Below, piece after piece: positions 9,700 through 16,695 of a DNA stretch of 64,000 nucleotides. Source of the stretch: Paraplanobispora siamensis (GTDB lineage: Bacteria; Actinomycetota; Actinomycetes; Streptosporangiales; Streptosporangiaceae); NCBI RefSeq assembly GCF_016863175.1, contig NZ_BOOJ01000007.1, positions 62,001-126,000 of the forward strand, read 5' to 3'. Under the pieces are notes generated by a model. It was not told where the DNA came from and made no database searches. It was given only the letters and a program-made list of their open reading frames with translations. Numbering within the stretch: position 1 is the first letter of the stretch; every line of letters starts with the position of its first letter. The translations under genes were made by a program, and so were the position numbers.

Positions 9700-9735
9700 G
9701 GTACGGCCCCCGCCCGCGCGGGCGGGGGCCGTACC
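9700..9735. terminator. Bidirectional terminator between convergent genes
   Basis: A perfect 36-bp GC-rich palindrome (arms GGTACGGCCCCCGCCCGC and its complement) lies between the stop of the kinase fusion (9685) and the stop of the convergent GH8 gene (9805). The position and symmetry fit a shared terminator; there is no T-run, as is common in actinomycetes. Confidence 0.75.
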
Positions 9736-9804
9736 GGGGAGGCGGCGGGTACGGGTGCGGGTCCCGCCGCGTGGATCCCGGGTTTCCCAGGCCAGGTTCC
9801 GGGG

Positions 9805-11505
9805 TCAGGGCACCCAGTGGTTGCCGGTCACGGTGATCATGACCTGGAGCTGGATGCTGGCCGAGAAGTAGCCGCTCGTGTCGAGCGGGGTGGCGAGCAT
9901 CCGGTTCCACAGGGCGTCCAGCCAGGCCTGGCTGCCGGGGTCGGTCATCGCGGCCACCGCGAACGGGGCGAAGAACGCGGGGTCGCCGCCACCGGAGAGC
10001 GCGGTGCCGTTGAGCCGGTAACCGTTGACGATCTTCGCGGGATCGCCGCCGGTCTTGCTCTTGATCCAGGCGTTCAGCTTGCGCGCCGCGGCCAGCGAGG
10101 TGGCGTCGCCGCTGGTCACCGCGTCGTCGCCGATGCGCCACGGGGTACGGCAGGCGTTCCACCAGTAGTTGCCGTCGTTGGGGTCCTCCAGCACCTCGCC
10201 CGGCGCGGGCCTGGCCGTGGTGTCGGTGTCGACCACGAAGTCGGGCAGCAGGCCGGTGCCCGGGGCGTACCGAGACTGCAGGGAGGTGATCAGGTTCTGG
10301 TGGTTGGCCCTGATCGTGTCCCAGGCGGCGTCGCCGGTGGCCTTGCGGAAGGCCTTGAAGTGGGCGGCCATCCAGTCGGAGGAGCGGCTGATCCAGTAGT
10401 GCTCGCCGCCGGCGCTGCTCCAGTCGCCCAGCTTCAGCAGCTTGGTCGTCGGGTTGACCTCGCCGGCCTTGATCGCGTTGATGTGCCTGATCGCGAGCTG
10501 CCTGTAGTTGTAGGCGCCGGAGCTGCCCCACTGCCGGTCGGCCAGGAGCAGGCCGTAGGCGATGTCGAGGTCGCCGTCGGTGGCGGAGTCGCCGCCGTTG
10601 ACGCTCCGGCAGGAGGCGTCCTGCTCGGCGGCGTGCAGGCCCGGCGTGATCGAGGACGGGTGGTCCAGGACGTACTTCAGCAGGCCGTCGAAGATCTTCT
10701 TGGCGTCGGGGTCGGCTCCGGCCATGGTCGCGGTGATGACCATGCCGTAGCCCTGGGCCTCGGCGACGTAGGGGTGGTCGGCGTCGGGGGAGAAGACCTG
10801 GTACCAGCCGTTGCCGCAGTTCTGCCTGACGAAGGCCGCCTTCCAGCGCCGGTAGTAGTCGACCACCTTCTGGTCGAGCGTCGCCTGGCTCCCGCTGGGG
10901 CGCAGCATCCCCGGGGCATAGGGGATCGTGTGCCCGCCGAAGGGCACCTTCGGCCCCCCGGCCGTCGGCGTGGGCGTCGGTGTGGGAGTGGGCGTCGAGC
11001 CGCCGGCGGTGCCGTACACCTGCACCTCGTACAGCGAGTAGCCGTACGGCGTGCCCCGGACCGTGCCGTACATCCGGACGTAGCGGCCGGTCCCGGAGAC
11101 GGACAGGTCGTCCACGGCGCCGTCGCCGGTCGTGGTCGAGTACAGGTCGGTCCAGGAGGACCCGTCGCCGGAGACCTGGATCCGGTAGGTCCTGCCGTAG
11201 GCGGCCTCCCAGGTCAGCTTGACCCGGGAGATCGCGGCGGAGCGGCCGAGGTCGACGCGGATCCACTGCGGGTCGATCCCCTCGGCCGAGGCCCAGCGGG
11301 TGGAGGTGTCGCCGTCGAAGGCCGCGGCGGGCGCGAACTCGGATCCCTCGACGGATGAGGACGTGGCCGGACGGCCCTGGGAGAGCAGGGAGTCGGCGGT
11401 GAGGGCGGGCGGCGCCGTCAGCACGAGCGCCGGTGCGGCCAGGGCCGCGGCCAGGGCGAGGGTGAGGACGGTCGAGGGGCGACGGAGACGTGGTCGCACA
11501 TGCAC
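9805..11505 (-). CDS. Secreted GH8 glycoside hydrolase with discoidin (F5/8 type C) domain
   Basis: This encodes 566 residues. A basic N-terminus and Ala/Leu-rich segment form a signal peptide (about 1-36). Residues 37-165 are a CBM32/discoidin-type domain (FDGDTSTRWAS, VDLGRSAAISRVKL). A Thr-Pro linker leads to a catalytic domain with GH8 features: EAQGYGM with the probable acid Glu249, and SATDGDLDIAYGLLLA. GH8 enzymes cleave beta-1,4 glucans, xylan or chitosan; the specificity cannot be told here. A palindromic operator lies about 90 nt upstream of the start. Confidence 0.9.
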   Translation of the reverse strand: MHVRPRLRRPSTVLTLALAAALAAPALVLTAPPALTADSLLSQGRPATSSSVEGSEFAPAAAFDGDTSTRWASAEGIDPQWIRVDLGRSAAISRVKLTWEAAYGRTYRIQVSGDGSSWTDLYSTTTGDGAVDDLSVSGTGRYVRMYGTVRGTPYGYSLYEVQVYGTAGGSTPTPTPTPTPTAGGPKVPFGGHTIPYAPGMLRPSGSQATLDQKVVDYYRRWKAAFVRQNCGNGWYQVFSPDADHPYVAEAQGYGMVITATMAGADPDAKKIFDGLLKYVLDHPSSITPGLHAAEQDASCRSVNGGDSATDGDLDIAYGLLLADRQWGSSGAYNYRQLAIRHINAIKAGEVNPTTKLLKLGDWSSAGGEHYWISRSSDWMAAHFKAFRKATGDAAWDTIRANHQNLITSLQSRYAPGTGLLPDFVVDTDTTARPAPGEVLEDPNDGNYWWNACRTPWRIGDDAVTSGDATSLAAARKLNAWIKSKTGGDPAKIVNGYRLNGTALSGGGDPAFFAPFAVAAMTDPGSQAWLDALWNRMLATPLDTSGYFSASIQLQVMITVTGNHWVP

Positions 11506-11596
11506 GGGAAGGAACCCTCTCTGCGGTCGATTGGGTTTCTGCAGTCGGTCGGGTCGCTGCGGTGGGTTGACGGTTCTGCTGTCGGTTCTGTGGCCT

Positions 11597-11619
11597 TAGT
11601 TAGGAAAGGTTCCTAACTA
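11597..11619. promoter_or_regulatory. Palindromic operator upstream of the GH8 gene
   Basis: A perfect inverted repeat with arms TAGTTAGGAA and TTCCTAACTA around AGG lies between the divergent GH8 gene (start 11505) and the PLP-enzyme gene (start 11760). The symmetry fits a dimeric repressor of the LacI or ROK type controlling the glycosidase. The regulator is not in this window. Confidence 0.65.
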
Positions 11620-11759
11620 GAGGACGATGCCACCACTCCTGACAGCTCGCGGTCAAGGGGGAAGGGGGCCCAAATCCTCGCCTGCCCCGAGCCCGGCTGA
11701 GGATAAGGTCCTCGGAAGGTACGGGGACGGGACGTCCCGCGAACGAAGGAGGCCACCGG

Positions 11760-12872
11760 GTGGAGGGGATCGCCGATCCCGCGAAGGCAGTGGGGACGTC
11801 GCTGTTCGGCGGGGGGTTCACCTTCCCGGTGATGGTCGCCCACCGCGCCGCGCTGCGGCACAACATCGCCACGCTCGCGGCCTTCGCGCGCGAGCACGGG
11901 CTGACGCTCGTCCCGCACGCCAAGACGACCATGTCGCCCGAGCTCGTCCGGGCCCAGCTCGACGCGGGCGCCTGGGGGCTCACCGCCGCCACCCCCGCCC
12001 AGGCGCTCACCCTGTGCGGGTTCGGCGTGCCCCGGGTCCTGCTCGCCAACCAGATCTTCGACCCGGCCGGGCTCGACGCTTTGGCCGCGCGGCTGGCCGA
12101 CGACCCGTCGTTCGAGTTCCTGTGCTTCGTGGACTCGGTGGCCGGGGTGGAGGTCCTGTCCCGGCACGCCGGGCCCCGGCCGTTCCGGGTCCTGGCCGAG
12201 CTCGGCCACGAGGGCGGGCGCGGCGGCAGCCGGACCCTGGAGCACCTCCTGGAGGTCGCCGCCGCCGCCCAGGCGGCGCCCGGGGTGGAGCTCGCCGGAG
12301 TCGCCGGGTACGAGGGGTCGCTGAAGTCGGCCGAGGAGGTGCGGCGCTATCTGCACCGGCTGCAGGAGGCGCTGGAGCACCTGCGGGTCAGGAACCCGAT
12401 CCTGTCGGTGGGCGGCAGCCAGTGGTTCGACGTGATCGGCCGGGAGCTCGTCGCCTGCCAGGCCACGATCATGCTCCGCAGCGGGGCCTACGTCTCCCAC
12501 GACGACGGCTACTACCGCGAGCGCACGCCGTACACCCGGATCGAGGGGGAACTGCGCCCGGCGCTGGAGATCTGGGCCCATGTGCTGTCCGTTCCCGAGC
12601 CCGGTCTGGCCGTGGTCGGGTTCGGCAAGCGGGACGCCCCGTTCGACGAGGGGCTGCCGGTGCCACGCGGCGCGGTCGAGGGCGCTACGGTTCTGAAGGT
12701 CCAGGATCAGCACGCGGTCCTGCGGCTCGCGCCGGACTCCCCGGTGCGGCCCGGCGACCTGGTGTCGTTCGGGATCTCCCACCCGTGCACCGCCTTCGAC
12801 AAGTGGCGGGTCATCCCGGTGGTCGACGACGACTACGTGGTCGTCGATCTGATCACCACGCACTTCCACTAA
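11760..12872 (+). CDS. D-serine/D-threonine-type PLP enzyme (DSD1-like, fold type III)
   Basis: This encodes 370 residues from a GTG with a near-perfect AAGGAGG site. The N-terminal alanine-racemase-like barrel has the PLP lysine Lys55 in PHAKTTMSP. The C-terminal domain ends with SHPCTAFDKW, whose His-Cys pair matches the zinc-binding pair of D-serine dehydratases and D-threonine aldolases. Predicted to cleave or deaminate D-3-hydroxy amino acids. A RidA gene follows after 7 nt, which fits because dehydration would release an enamine/imine that RidA hydrolyses. Confidence 0.85.
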   Translation: MEGIADPAKAVGTSLFGGGFTFPVMVAHRAALRHNIATLAAFAREHGLTLVPHAKTTMSPELVRAQLDAGAWGLTAATPAQALTLCGFGVPRVLLANQIFDPAGLDALAARLADDPSFEFLCFVDSVAGVEVLSRHAGPRPFRVLAELGHEGGRGGSRTLEHLLEVAAAAQAAPGVELAGVAGYEGSLKSAEEVRRYLHRLQEALEHLRVRNPILSVGGSQWFDVIGRELVACQATIMLRSGAYVSHDDGYYRERTPYTRIEGELRPALEIWAHVLSVPEPGLAVVGFGKRDAPFDEGLPVPRGAVEGATVLKVQDQHAVLRLAPDSPVRPGDLVSFGISHPCTAFDKWRVIPVVDDDYVVVDLITTHFH

Positions 12873-12879
12873 GGACGGA

Positions 12880-13272
12880 ATGAAGATGAGCGGCAAGGTT
12901 GAACTGAGGACCGACGAGGGCGCGGCGCCGGTCGGGGCCTACTCCCAGGGCCTGGTGATCGGCGACTTCGTCTACACCTCGGGCATGGGCCCGCTGGACC
13001 CCGCCACCGGCGAGGTCGTCGGGACGGACGTGGCCGAGCAGACCCACCAGGTGATGCGCAACCTCGGGGCGATCCTGGCCGCGCACGGCCTGGGCTTCGA
13101 CGACGTGGTGAAGTCGACGGTGCACCTGCAGCACCTCAAGCGGGACTTCGCGGCCTACAACGAGGCCTACAAGTCCTATTTCACCAAGCCGTACCCGGTC
13201 CGCACGACCGTCGGCTCCGATCTGATGGACATCCTGGTCGAGATCGACTTCGTGGCGTACAAGGCGCGTTAG
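12880..13272 (+). CDS. RidA-family enamine/imine deaminase
   Basis: This encodes 130 residues with the YjgF/YER057c/UK114 pattern: GAYSQGLVIGDFVYTSGMGPLDPATG, an internal VKSTVHLQHL strand and a C-terminal RTTVGSD stretch carrying the conserved Arg. It acts on reactive 2-aminoacrylate-type intermediates made by PLP dehydratases, matching the gene just upstream. Confidence 0.93.
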   Translation: MKMSGKVELRTDEGAAPVGAYSQGLVIGDFVYTSGMGPLDPATGEVVGTDVAEQTHQVMRNLGAILAAHGLGFDDVVKSTVHLQHLKRDFAAYNEAYKSYFTKPYPVRTTVGSDLMDILVEIDFVAYKAR

Positions 13273-13303
13273 AGTCTGACGCAGGGCGTGGGAAGGCGGC
13301 GGC

Positions 13304-14515
13304 TTGGACAGTTCTTTGTACCTCTACGTCGAGGACGTGCGGGGCGAGGGACTGGACAAGACCCTTGACCGGATCGCCGGGTACGGCGTGACCGGCGTGA
13401 CCGTGGCCGCCGCCTACCACCGCACCCGCGACGTCACCCCGCACGGGGCCTCGCGCGTGACGATCCGCCGGGACGGGGTGCACTTCACTCCGCCCGAGGA
13501 CCTGTTCGGCGGGCTCCGCCTGGTCCCGCCCGTCCAGGAGGGGGCCGGGGAGGAGCCGCTGGCCGCGCTGCGCCGGGCCACCGCGGAGCGGGGCCTGAAG
13601 CTGCACGGCTGGACCGTCTTCCTGCACAGCGTCACCCTCGGCGACGCCCACCCCGAGGCCACCGTGCGCAACTGCTTCGGCGACCGGGGCTCGCTCGCCG
13701 ACCTGTGCCCGGCCCACCCCGACGTCCGCCTGTACGCGGTCGCGCTGGGGCGGGCCGTGGCCCGCCAGGGCGTCGACAGCGTCGTGGCCGAGGGGCTGCA
13801 CTTCGGCACCTTCGGGCACGGCTACCACCACGAGCGCAGCTTCGTCCCGCTCGGCCCGATGGACCTGTTCCTGCTCGGCCTGTGCTTCTGCGAGTTCTGC
13901 ATGCGCCGCGCCACCGACCTGGGGGTCAACGCCCAGGCCGCCCGCCAGGAGTGCGCCAGGATCGTGGGCGGCGTGCTCGACGGCGACCCGCCCGCTCAGG
14001 GCGAGGTGACCCGCGCGGCGCTGACCGCCTACGCCGGGCCGGAGGTGGTCGCCTACGCGCGGGCCCGCTCGGAGACGGTGACCTCCCTGGTCTCCGAGGT
14101 CGCCGCGGCCGTCACCGCCGAGGGCTCGCGGCTGACCTTCCTGGACGGCACCGGGTCGGTGAAGGGGTACGCCGACGGGCTGCCCTCGCCGGTCCTGGCC
14201 GCGCACGACTCCTGGCAGCTGGGCGTGGACCTGGTCGCCCTCGGCGACCTGGTGCCCTCGCTGGCCGTGCTCGCCTACGCGAGAGACGCCGCCAGGGTGG
14301 CCGACGACGTGGGCGCCTACCGCCGCTCGACCGGCAAGGACCGGGAGCTGCGGGTCGTTCTCCGCCCGGGGCCGCCCGACACCGACTCCGCCGACCGCCT
14401 GGCCGCCAAGATCCGGGCGGTCCGGGCGGTGGGCGCGGACGCGGTCGACTTCTACGCGTACGGGCTCATGCCGTACCCGATCCTGGAGCGCATCCCCGGC
14501 GCGCTGTCGGGCTGA
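13304..14515 (+). CDS. Hypothetical protein, probable TIM-barrel enzyme
   Basis: This encodes 403 residues from a TTG with GGAAGG upstream. Not assigned to a named family. Alternating hydrophobic strands and motifs such as GYGVTGVTVAAAYH, LKLHGWTVFLHS, DSVVAEGLHFG and ADAVDFYAYGLMPYPILERI suggest a (beta/alpha) barrel resembling glycosidase-like or sugar-isomerase folds. A CFCEFCMRR cysteine cluster is notable. It is 31 nt downstream of ridA on the same strand, so it probably belongs to the same D-amino-acid operon. Confidence 0.7.
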   Translation: MDSSLYLYVEDVRGEGLDKTLDRIAGYGVTGVTVAAAYHRTRDVTPHGASRVTIRRDGVHFTPPEDLFGGLRLVPPVQEGAGEEPLAALRRATAERGLKLHGWTVFLHSVTLGDAHPEATVRNCFGDRGSLADLCPAHPDVRLYAVALGRAVARQGVDSVVAEGLHFGTFGHGYHHERSFVPLGPMDLFLLGLCFCEFCMRRATDLGVNAQAARQECARIVGGVLDGDPPAQGEVTRAALTAYAGPEVVAYARARSETVTSLVSEVAAAVTAEGSRLTFLDGTGSVKGYADGLPSPVLAAHDSWQLGVDLVALGDLVPSLAVLAYARDAARVADDVGAYRRSTGKDRELRVVLRPGPPDTDSADRLAAKIRAVRAVGADAVDFYAYGLMPYPILERIPGALSG

Positions 14516-14532
14516 GGCGTCCCCGGCCGGCC

Positions 14533-14583
14533 GCGCAGGTCAGGCCGGTTGCGCAGGTCAGGCCGGTTGCGCAGGTCAGGCCG
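14533..14583. repeat. Short 18-bp tandem repeat
   Basis: Two complete copies and one partial copy of GCGCAGGTCAGGCCGGTT lie between two convergent genes and run into the stop codon of the TetR gene. No function is evident. Confidence 0.7.
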
Positions 14584-15124
14584 CTCCGTCCAGGACGGTC
14601 CGCACCGCCTCGGCGGCGAAGTCGTCGCCGAGCGGGAGCCCGCGGAAGACCGCGCGCAGCCACACGGCGCCCCCCAGCAGGTCCATGATCAGCATCGGGT
14701 CGGCGTCCTCGCGCAGCTCGCCGCGCCGCCTGGCCCGTTCGAAGACCTCCTGTTCGCGGGCCAGCCGGTCGGCGAAGAAGTGCCGGGTCGCCTCGGCCAG
14801 CTCGGGCTGGTGTACGGCGGCGCCGAGCGCGGCCACCGCGATCTCCGCCGACGGCGACTCCGTCAGCAGCGCGGAGATCTCCCGGACCAGCGCCTCCAGG
14901 TCGCCCCTGAGGCTCCCGGTATCCGGGGGGTCCACGGCGAGCGCGTCGGCCTCGATCAGCGCGGCGGCCAGCAGCGCGGCCTTGGACGGCCACCATCGGT
15001 AGATCGTGGTCTTGTTGACGCCCGAGCGCTCGGCCACGCCCTCGACGGTGAGGCCCTCGTATCCCCGCTCGACGAGCAGCCCGAGGGTGGCGCGGAAGAT
15101 CTCTTGTTCCTTGCGCGGTGCCAT
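14576..15124 (-). CDS. TetR-family transcriptional regulator
   Basis: This encodes 182 residues. The N-terminal helix-turn-helix reads LTVEGVAERSGVNKTTIYRWWPSKAAL, a clear TetR signature; the rest is a helical ligand-binding domain with a TetR_C-like ending. The ATG at 15124 is chosen because the HTH begins soon after; a longer in-frame start would run into the operator. It is divergent from the hydrolase gene across a palindrome. Confidence 0.93.
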   Translation of the reverse strand: MAPRKEQEIFRATLGLLVERGYEGLTVEGVAERSGVNKTTIYRWWPSKAALLAAALIEADALAVDPPDTGSLRGDLEALVREISALLTESPSAEIAVAALGAAVHQPELAEATRHFFADRLAREQEVFERARRRGELREDADPMLIMDLLGGAVWLRAVFRGLPLGDDFAAEAVRTVLDGAA

Positions 15125-15137
15125 GAGGCAAGGATAG

Positions 15138-15155
15138 CAACGCAACGGTGCGTTG
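15138..15155. promoter_or_regulatory. TetR operator between divergent genes
   Basis: A perfect inverted repeat CAACGCA-ACGG-TGCGTTG lies 13 nt upstream of the TetR start and about 44 nt upstream of the hydrolase start. The arrangement is typical of an autoregulated TetR repressor also controlling the divergent gene. Confidence 0.75.
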
Positions 15156-15198
15156 TGTTTTAATCGAAGGGGTTTCAGTCAGAGAAGGAGGCGCGATC

Positions 15199-16020
15199 AT
15201 GCTGCCGATCGTCTTCGTCCACGGAATCCGGGTCAGCGCCACGATGTGGGGCCCGGTCGTCTCGCGCCTGGACGGGCCCGCCGTCGCCGTCGACCTGCCG
15301 GGCCACGGGACCAGGCGGGGTGAGCCGTTCACGATGGAGGCGGCCACGTCGGCGGTGGCCGACGCGATCGACCGGGCCGGGGGACGGGCGCTGGTCGCCG
15401 GGCTCTCACTCGGCGGATACGTCGGGATCGCCGCGGCGGAGCGTTTCCCCGGCCGGGTGGCCGGGCTGGTCGCCATGGGATGCACGGCCTCCCCGGGCCG
15501 CTACGCCGGGATATACCGGTTCATGGCCCGCCTGGCCGCGCGCGACCCCGCCCGCGCCGACCGGATCAGCGAGCGCGCCCTGCGCCTGACCCTGCCGGGC
15601 TCAGCCGGGGAGGCGATGGTTGCGGGAGGGCTGTCCTGCGAGGTGATGCCCCAGGTCGTCGAGGCCGTCGCCGGACACGACCAGCTCGCGGCGCTGGCGT
15701 CGTATCCGGGACGGGTGTGGCTGGTCAACGGGGCCCGCGACCCGTTCCGCGCCGACGAGCGCGCCTTCCTGCGCGCCTGCCGGGACGGGCGGCTGATCCT
15801 GGTCCCCCGGCGGGGCCACCTGGGGATGCTGGCCGCCCCCGGAGCGCTGGCCCGGCTGGTGGGCGACCTGTGCGTCCAGGCGGACCACCTCGACTCCCTC
15901 GGTGTTCGGATCGAGCGGCAGGAGGGTGCGGCGGGCGTTCGGACCGAGCGGCTGGAGAGCACGGCGGGCGTTCAGACCGAGCGGCTGGAGAGCGCGGTCG
16001 CGACGCCGAGTCCCAGATAG
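15199..16020 (+). CDS. Alpha/beta-hydrolase
   Basis: This encodes 273 residues; AAGGAGG precedes the ATG. FVHGIRVSATMW forms the oxyanion region, AGLSLGGY is the nucleophile elbow, NGARDPF holds the acid and RGHLGML the catalytic His. The C-terminal 35 residues contain three imperfect copies of a GVRTERLES-like unit, apparently a late extension. The 3' end overlaps the convergent LysE gene by 49 bp. The substrate is unknown; the divergent TetR is its likely regulator. Confidence 0.88.
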   Translation: MLPIVFVHGIRVSATMWGPVVSRLDGPAVAVDLPGHGTRRGEPFTMEAATSAVADAIDRAGGRALVAGLSLGGYVGIAAAERFPGRVAGLVAMGCTASPGRYAGIYRFMARLAARDPARADRISERALRLTLPGSAGEAMVAGGLSCEVMPQVVEAVAGHDQLAALASYPGRVWLVNGARDPFRADERAFLRACRDGRLILVPRRGHLGMLAAPGALARLVGDLCVQADHLDSLGVRIERQEGAAGVRTERLESTAGVQTERLESAVATPSPR

Positions 16021-16595
16021 ATGATCCCGCTGACGCGGCCGAGCGCCTTGGCGCGGTTGCGCAGCCGCCGGCCCAGCGCGTCGGCGCCCGCGGCGTAGAT
16101 CATGTCGGAGATCAGCCCGAGGAGCAGCAGCGTGCCGCCCAGGACGACGATCTGCAGCGGCACCGCCCCGGCCTCCGGGTCCACGAACTGCGGCAGGAAG
16201 GCCAGGAAGAACAGGATCACCTTGGGGTTGAGCAGGTTGACGACCAGCCCCTCGGCGAAGACCTCGCGCAGCGGCTGCGGGGCGGTCTCCCGGAGCCCCT
16301 CCTCCCGCCTGCCGGCGGTCAGCGCGCGGATGCCCAGATAGACCAGGTACGCCACCCCGACCCACTTGATCACGTTGAACAGCGTGGCCGACCGGGCGAC
16401 CACGTAGGACAGCCCGGCCGCCGCCGCGGCGATGTGCACCAGGGTTCCGGCCTCCACACCGAGCGCGCTGGCCATCCCCGCCGCCCGGCCCTGGGACATG
16501 CCGCGGGCGGCGATGTAGAGGTGGTTCGGGCCCGGGACGAGGACCAGCGCCAGGGACGCGACCACGAACACCAGAAAAGTCGACATCGAGACCAT
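15972..16595 (-). CDS. LysE/RhtB-family amino-acid exporter
   Basis: This encodes 207 residues with about six membrane helices. The N-terminus FLVFVVASLALVLVPGPNHLYIAARG contains the PGPN motif of the LysE/RhtB family, and LNPKVILFFLAFLPQFVD is the second family signature. The ATG at 16595 has GGTGGAG upstream. It probably exports an amino acid or derivative. Confidence 0.92.
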   Translation of the reverse strand: MVSMSTFLVFVVASLALVLVPGPNHLYIAARGMSQGRAAGMASALGVEAGTLVHIAAAAAGLSYVVARSATLFNVIKWVGVAYLVYLGIRALTAGRREEGLRETAPQPLREVFAEGLVVNLLNPKVILFFLAFLPQFVDPEAGAVPLQIVVLGGTLLLLGLISDMIYAAGADALGRRLRNRAKALGRVSGIIYLGLGVATALSSRSV

Positions 16596-16695
16596 GGCTC
16601 CACCATAGGGACGGATTGGTCCCCGGAGAGAAGGCCAATGCCGGGCGTTCCCAATGGACCAATCGAATGACGGTGGTCCGTGGCATACTCGCCGA

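Noticed and set aside
7403-11266. Very long minus-strand ORF opposite the kinase fusion and GH8 genes
   Set aside because: Its product is low-complexity Arg/Gly/Pro/His sequence with no domains. It is a shadow of high-GC third-position bias; the opposing genes have clear motifs.
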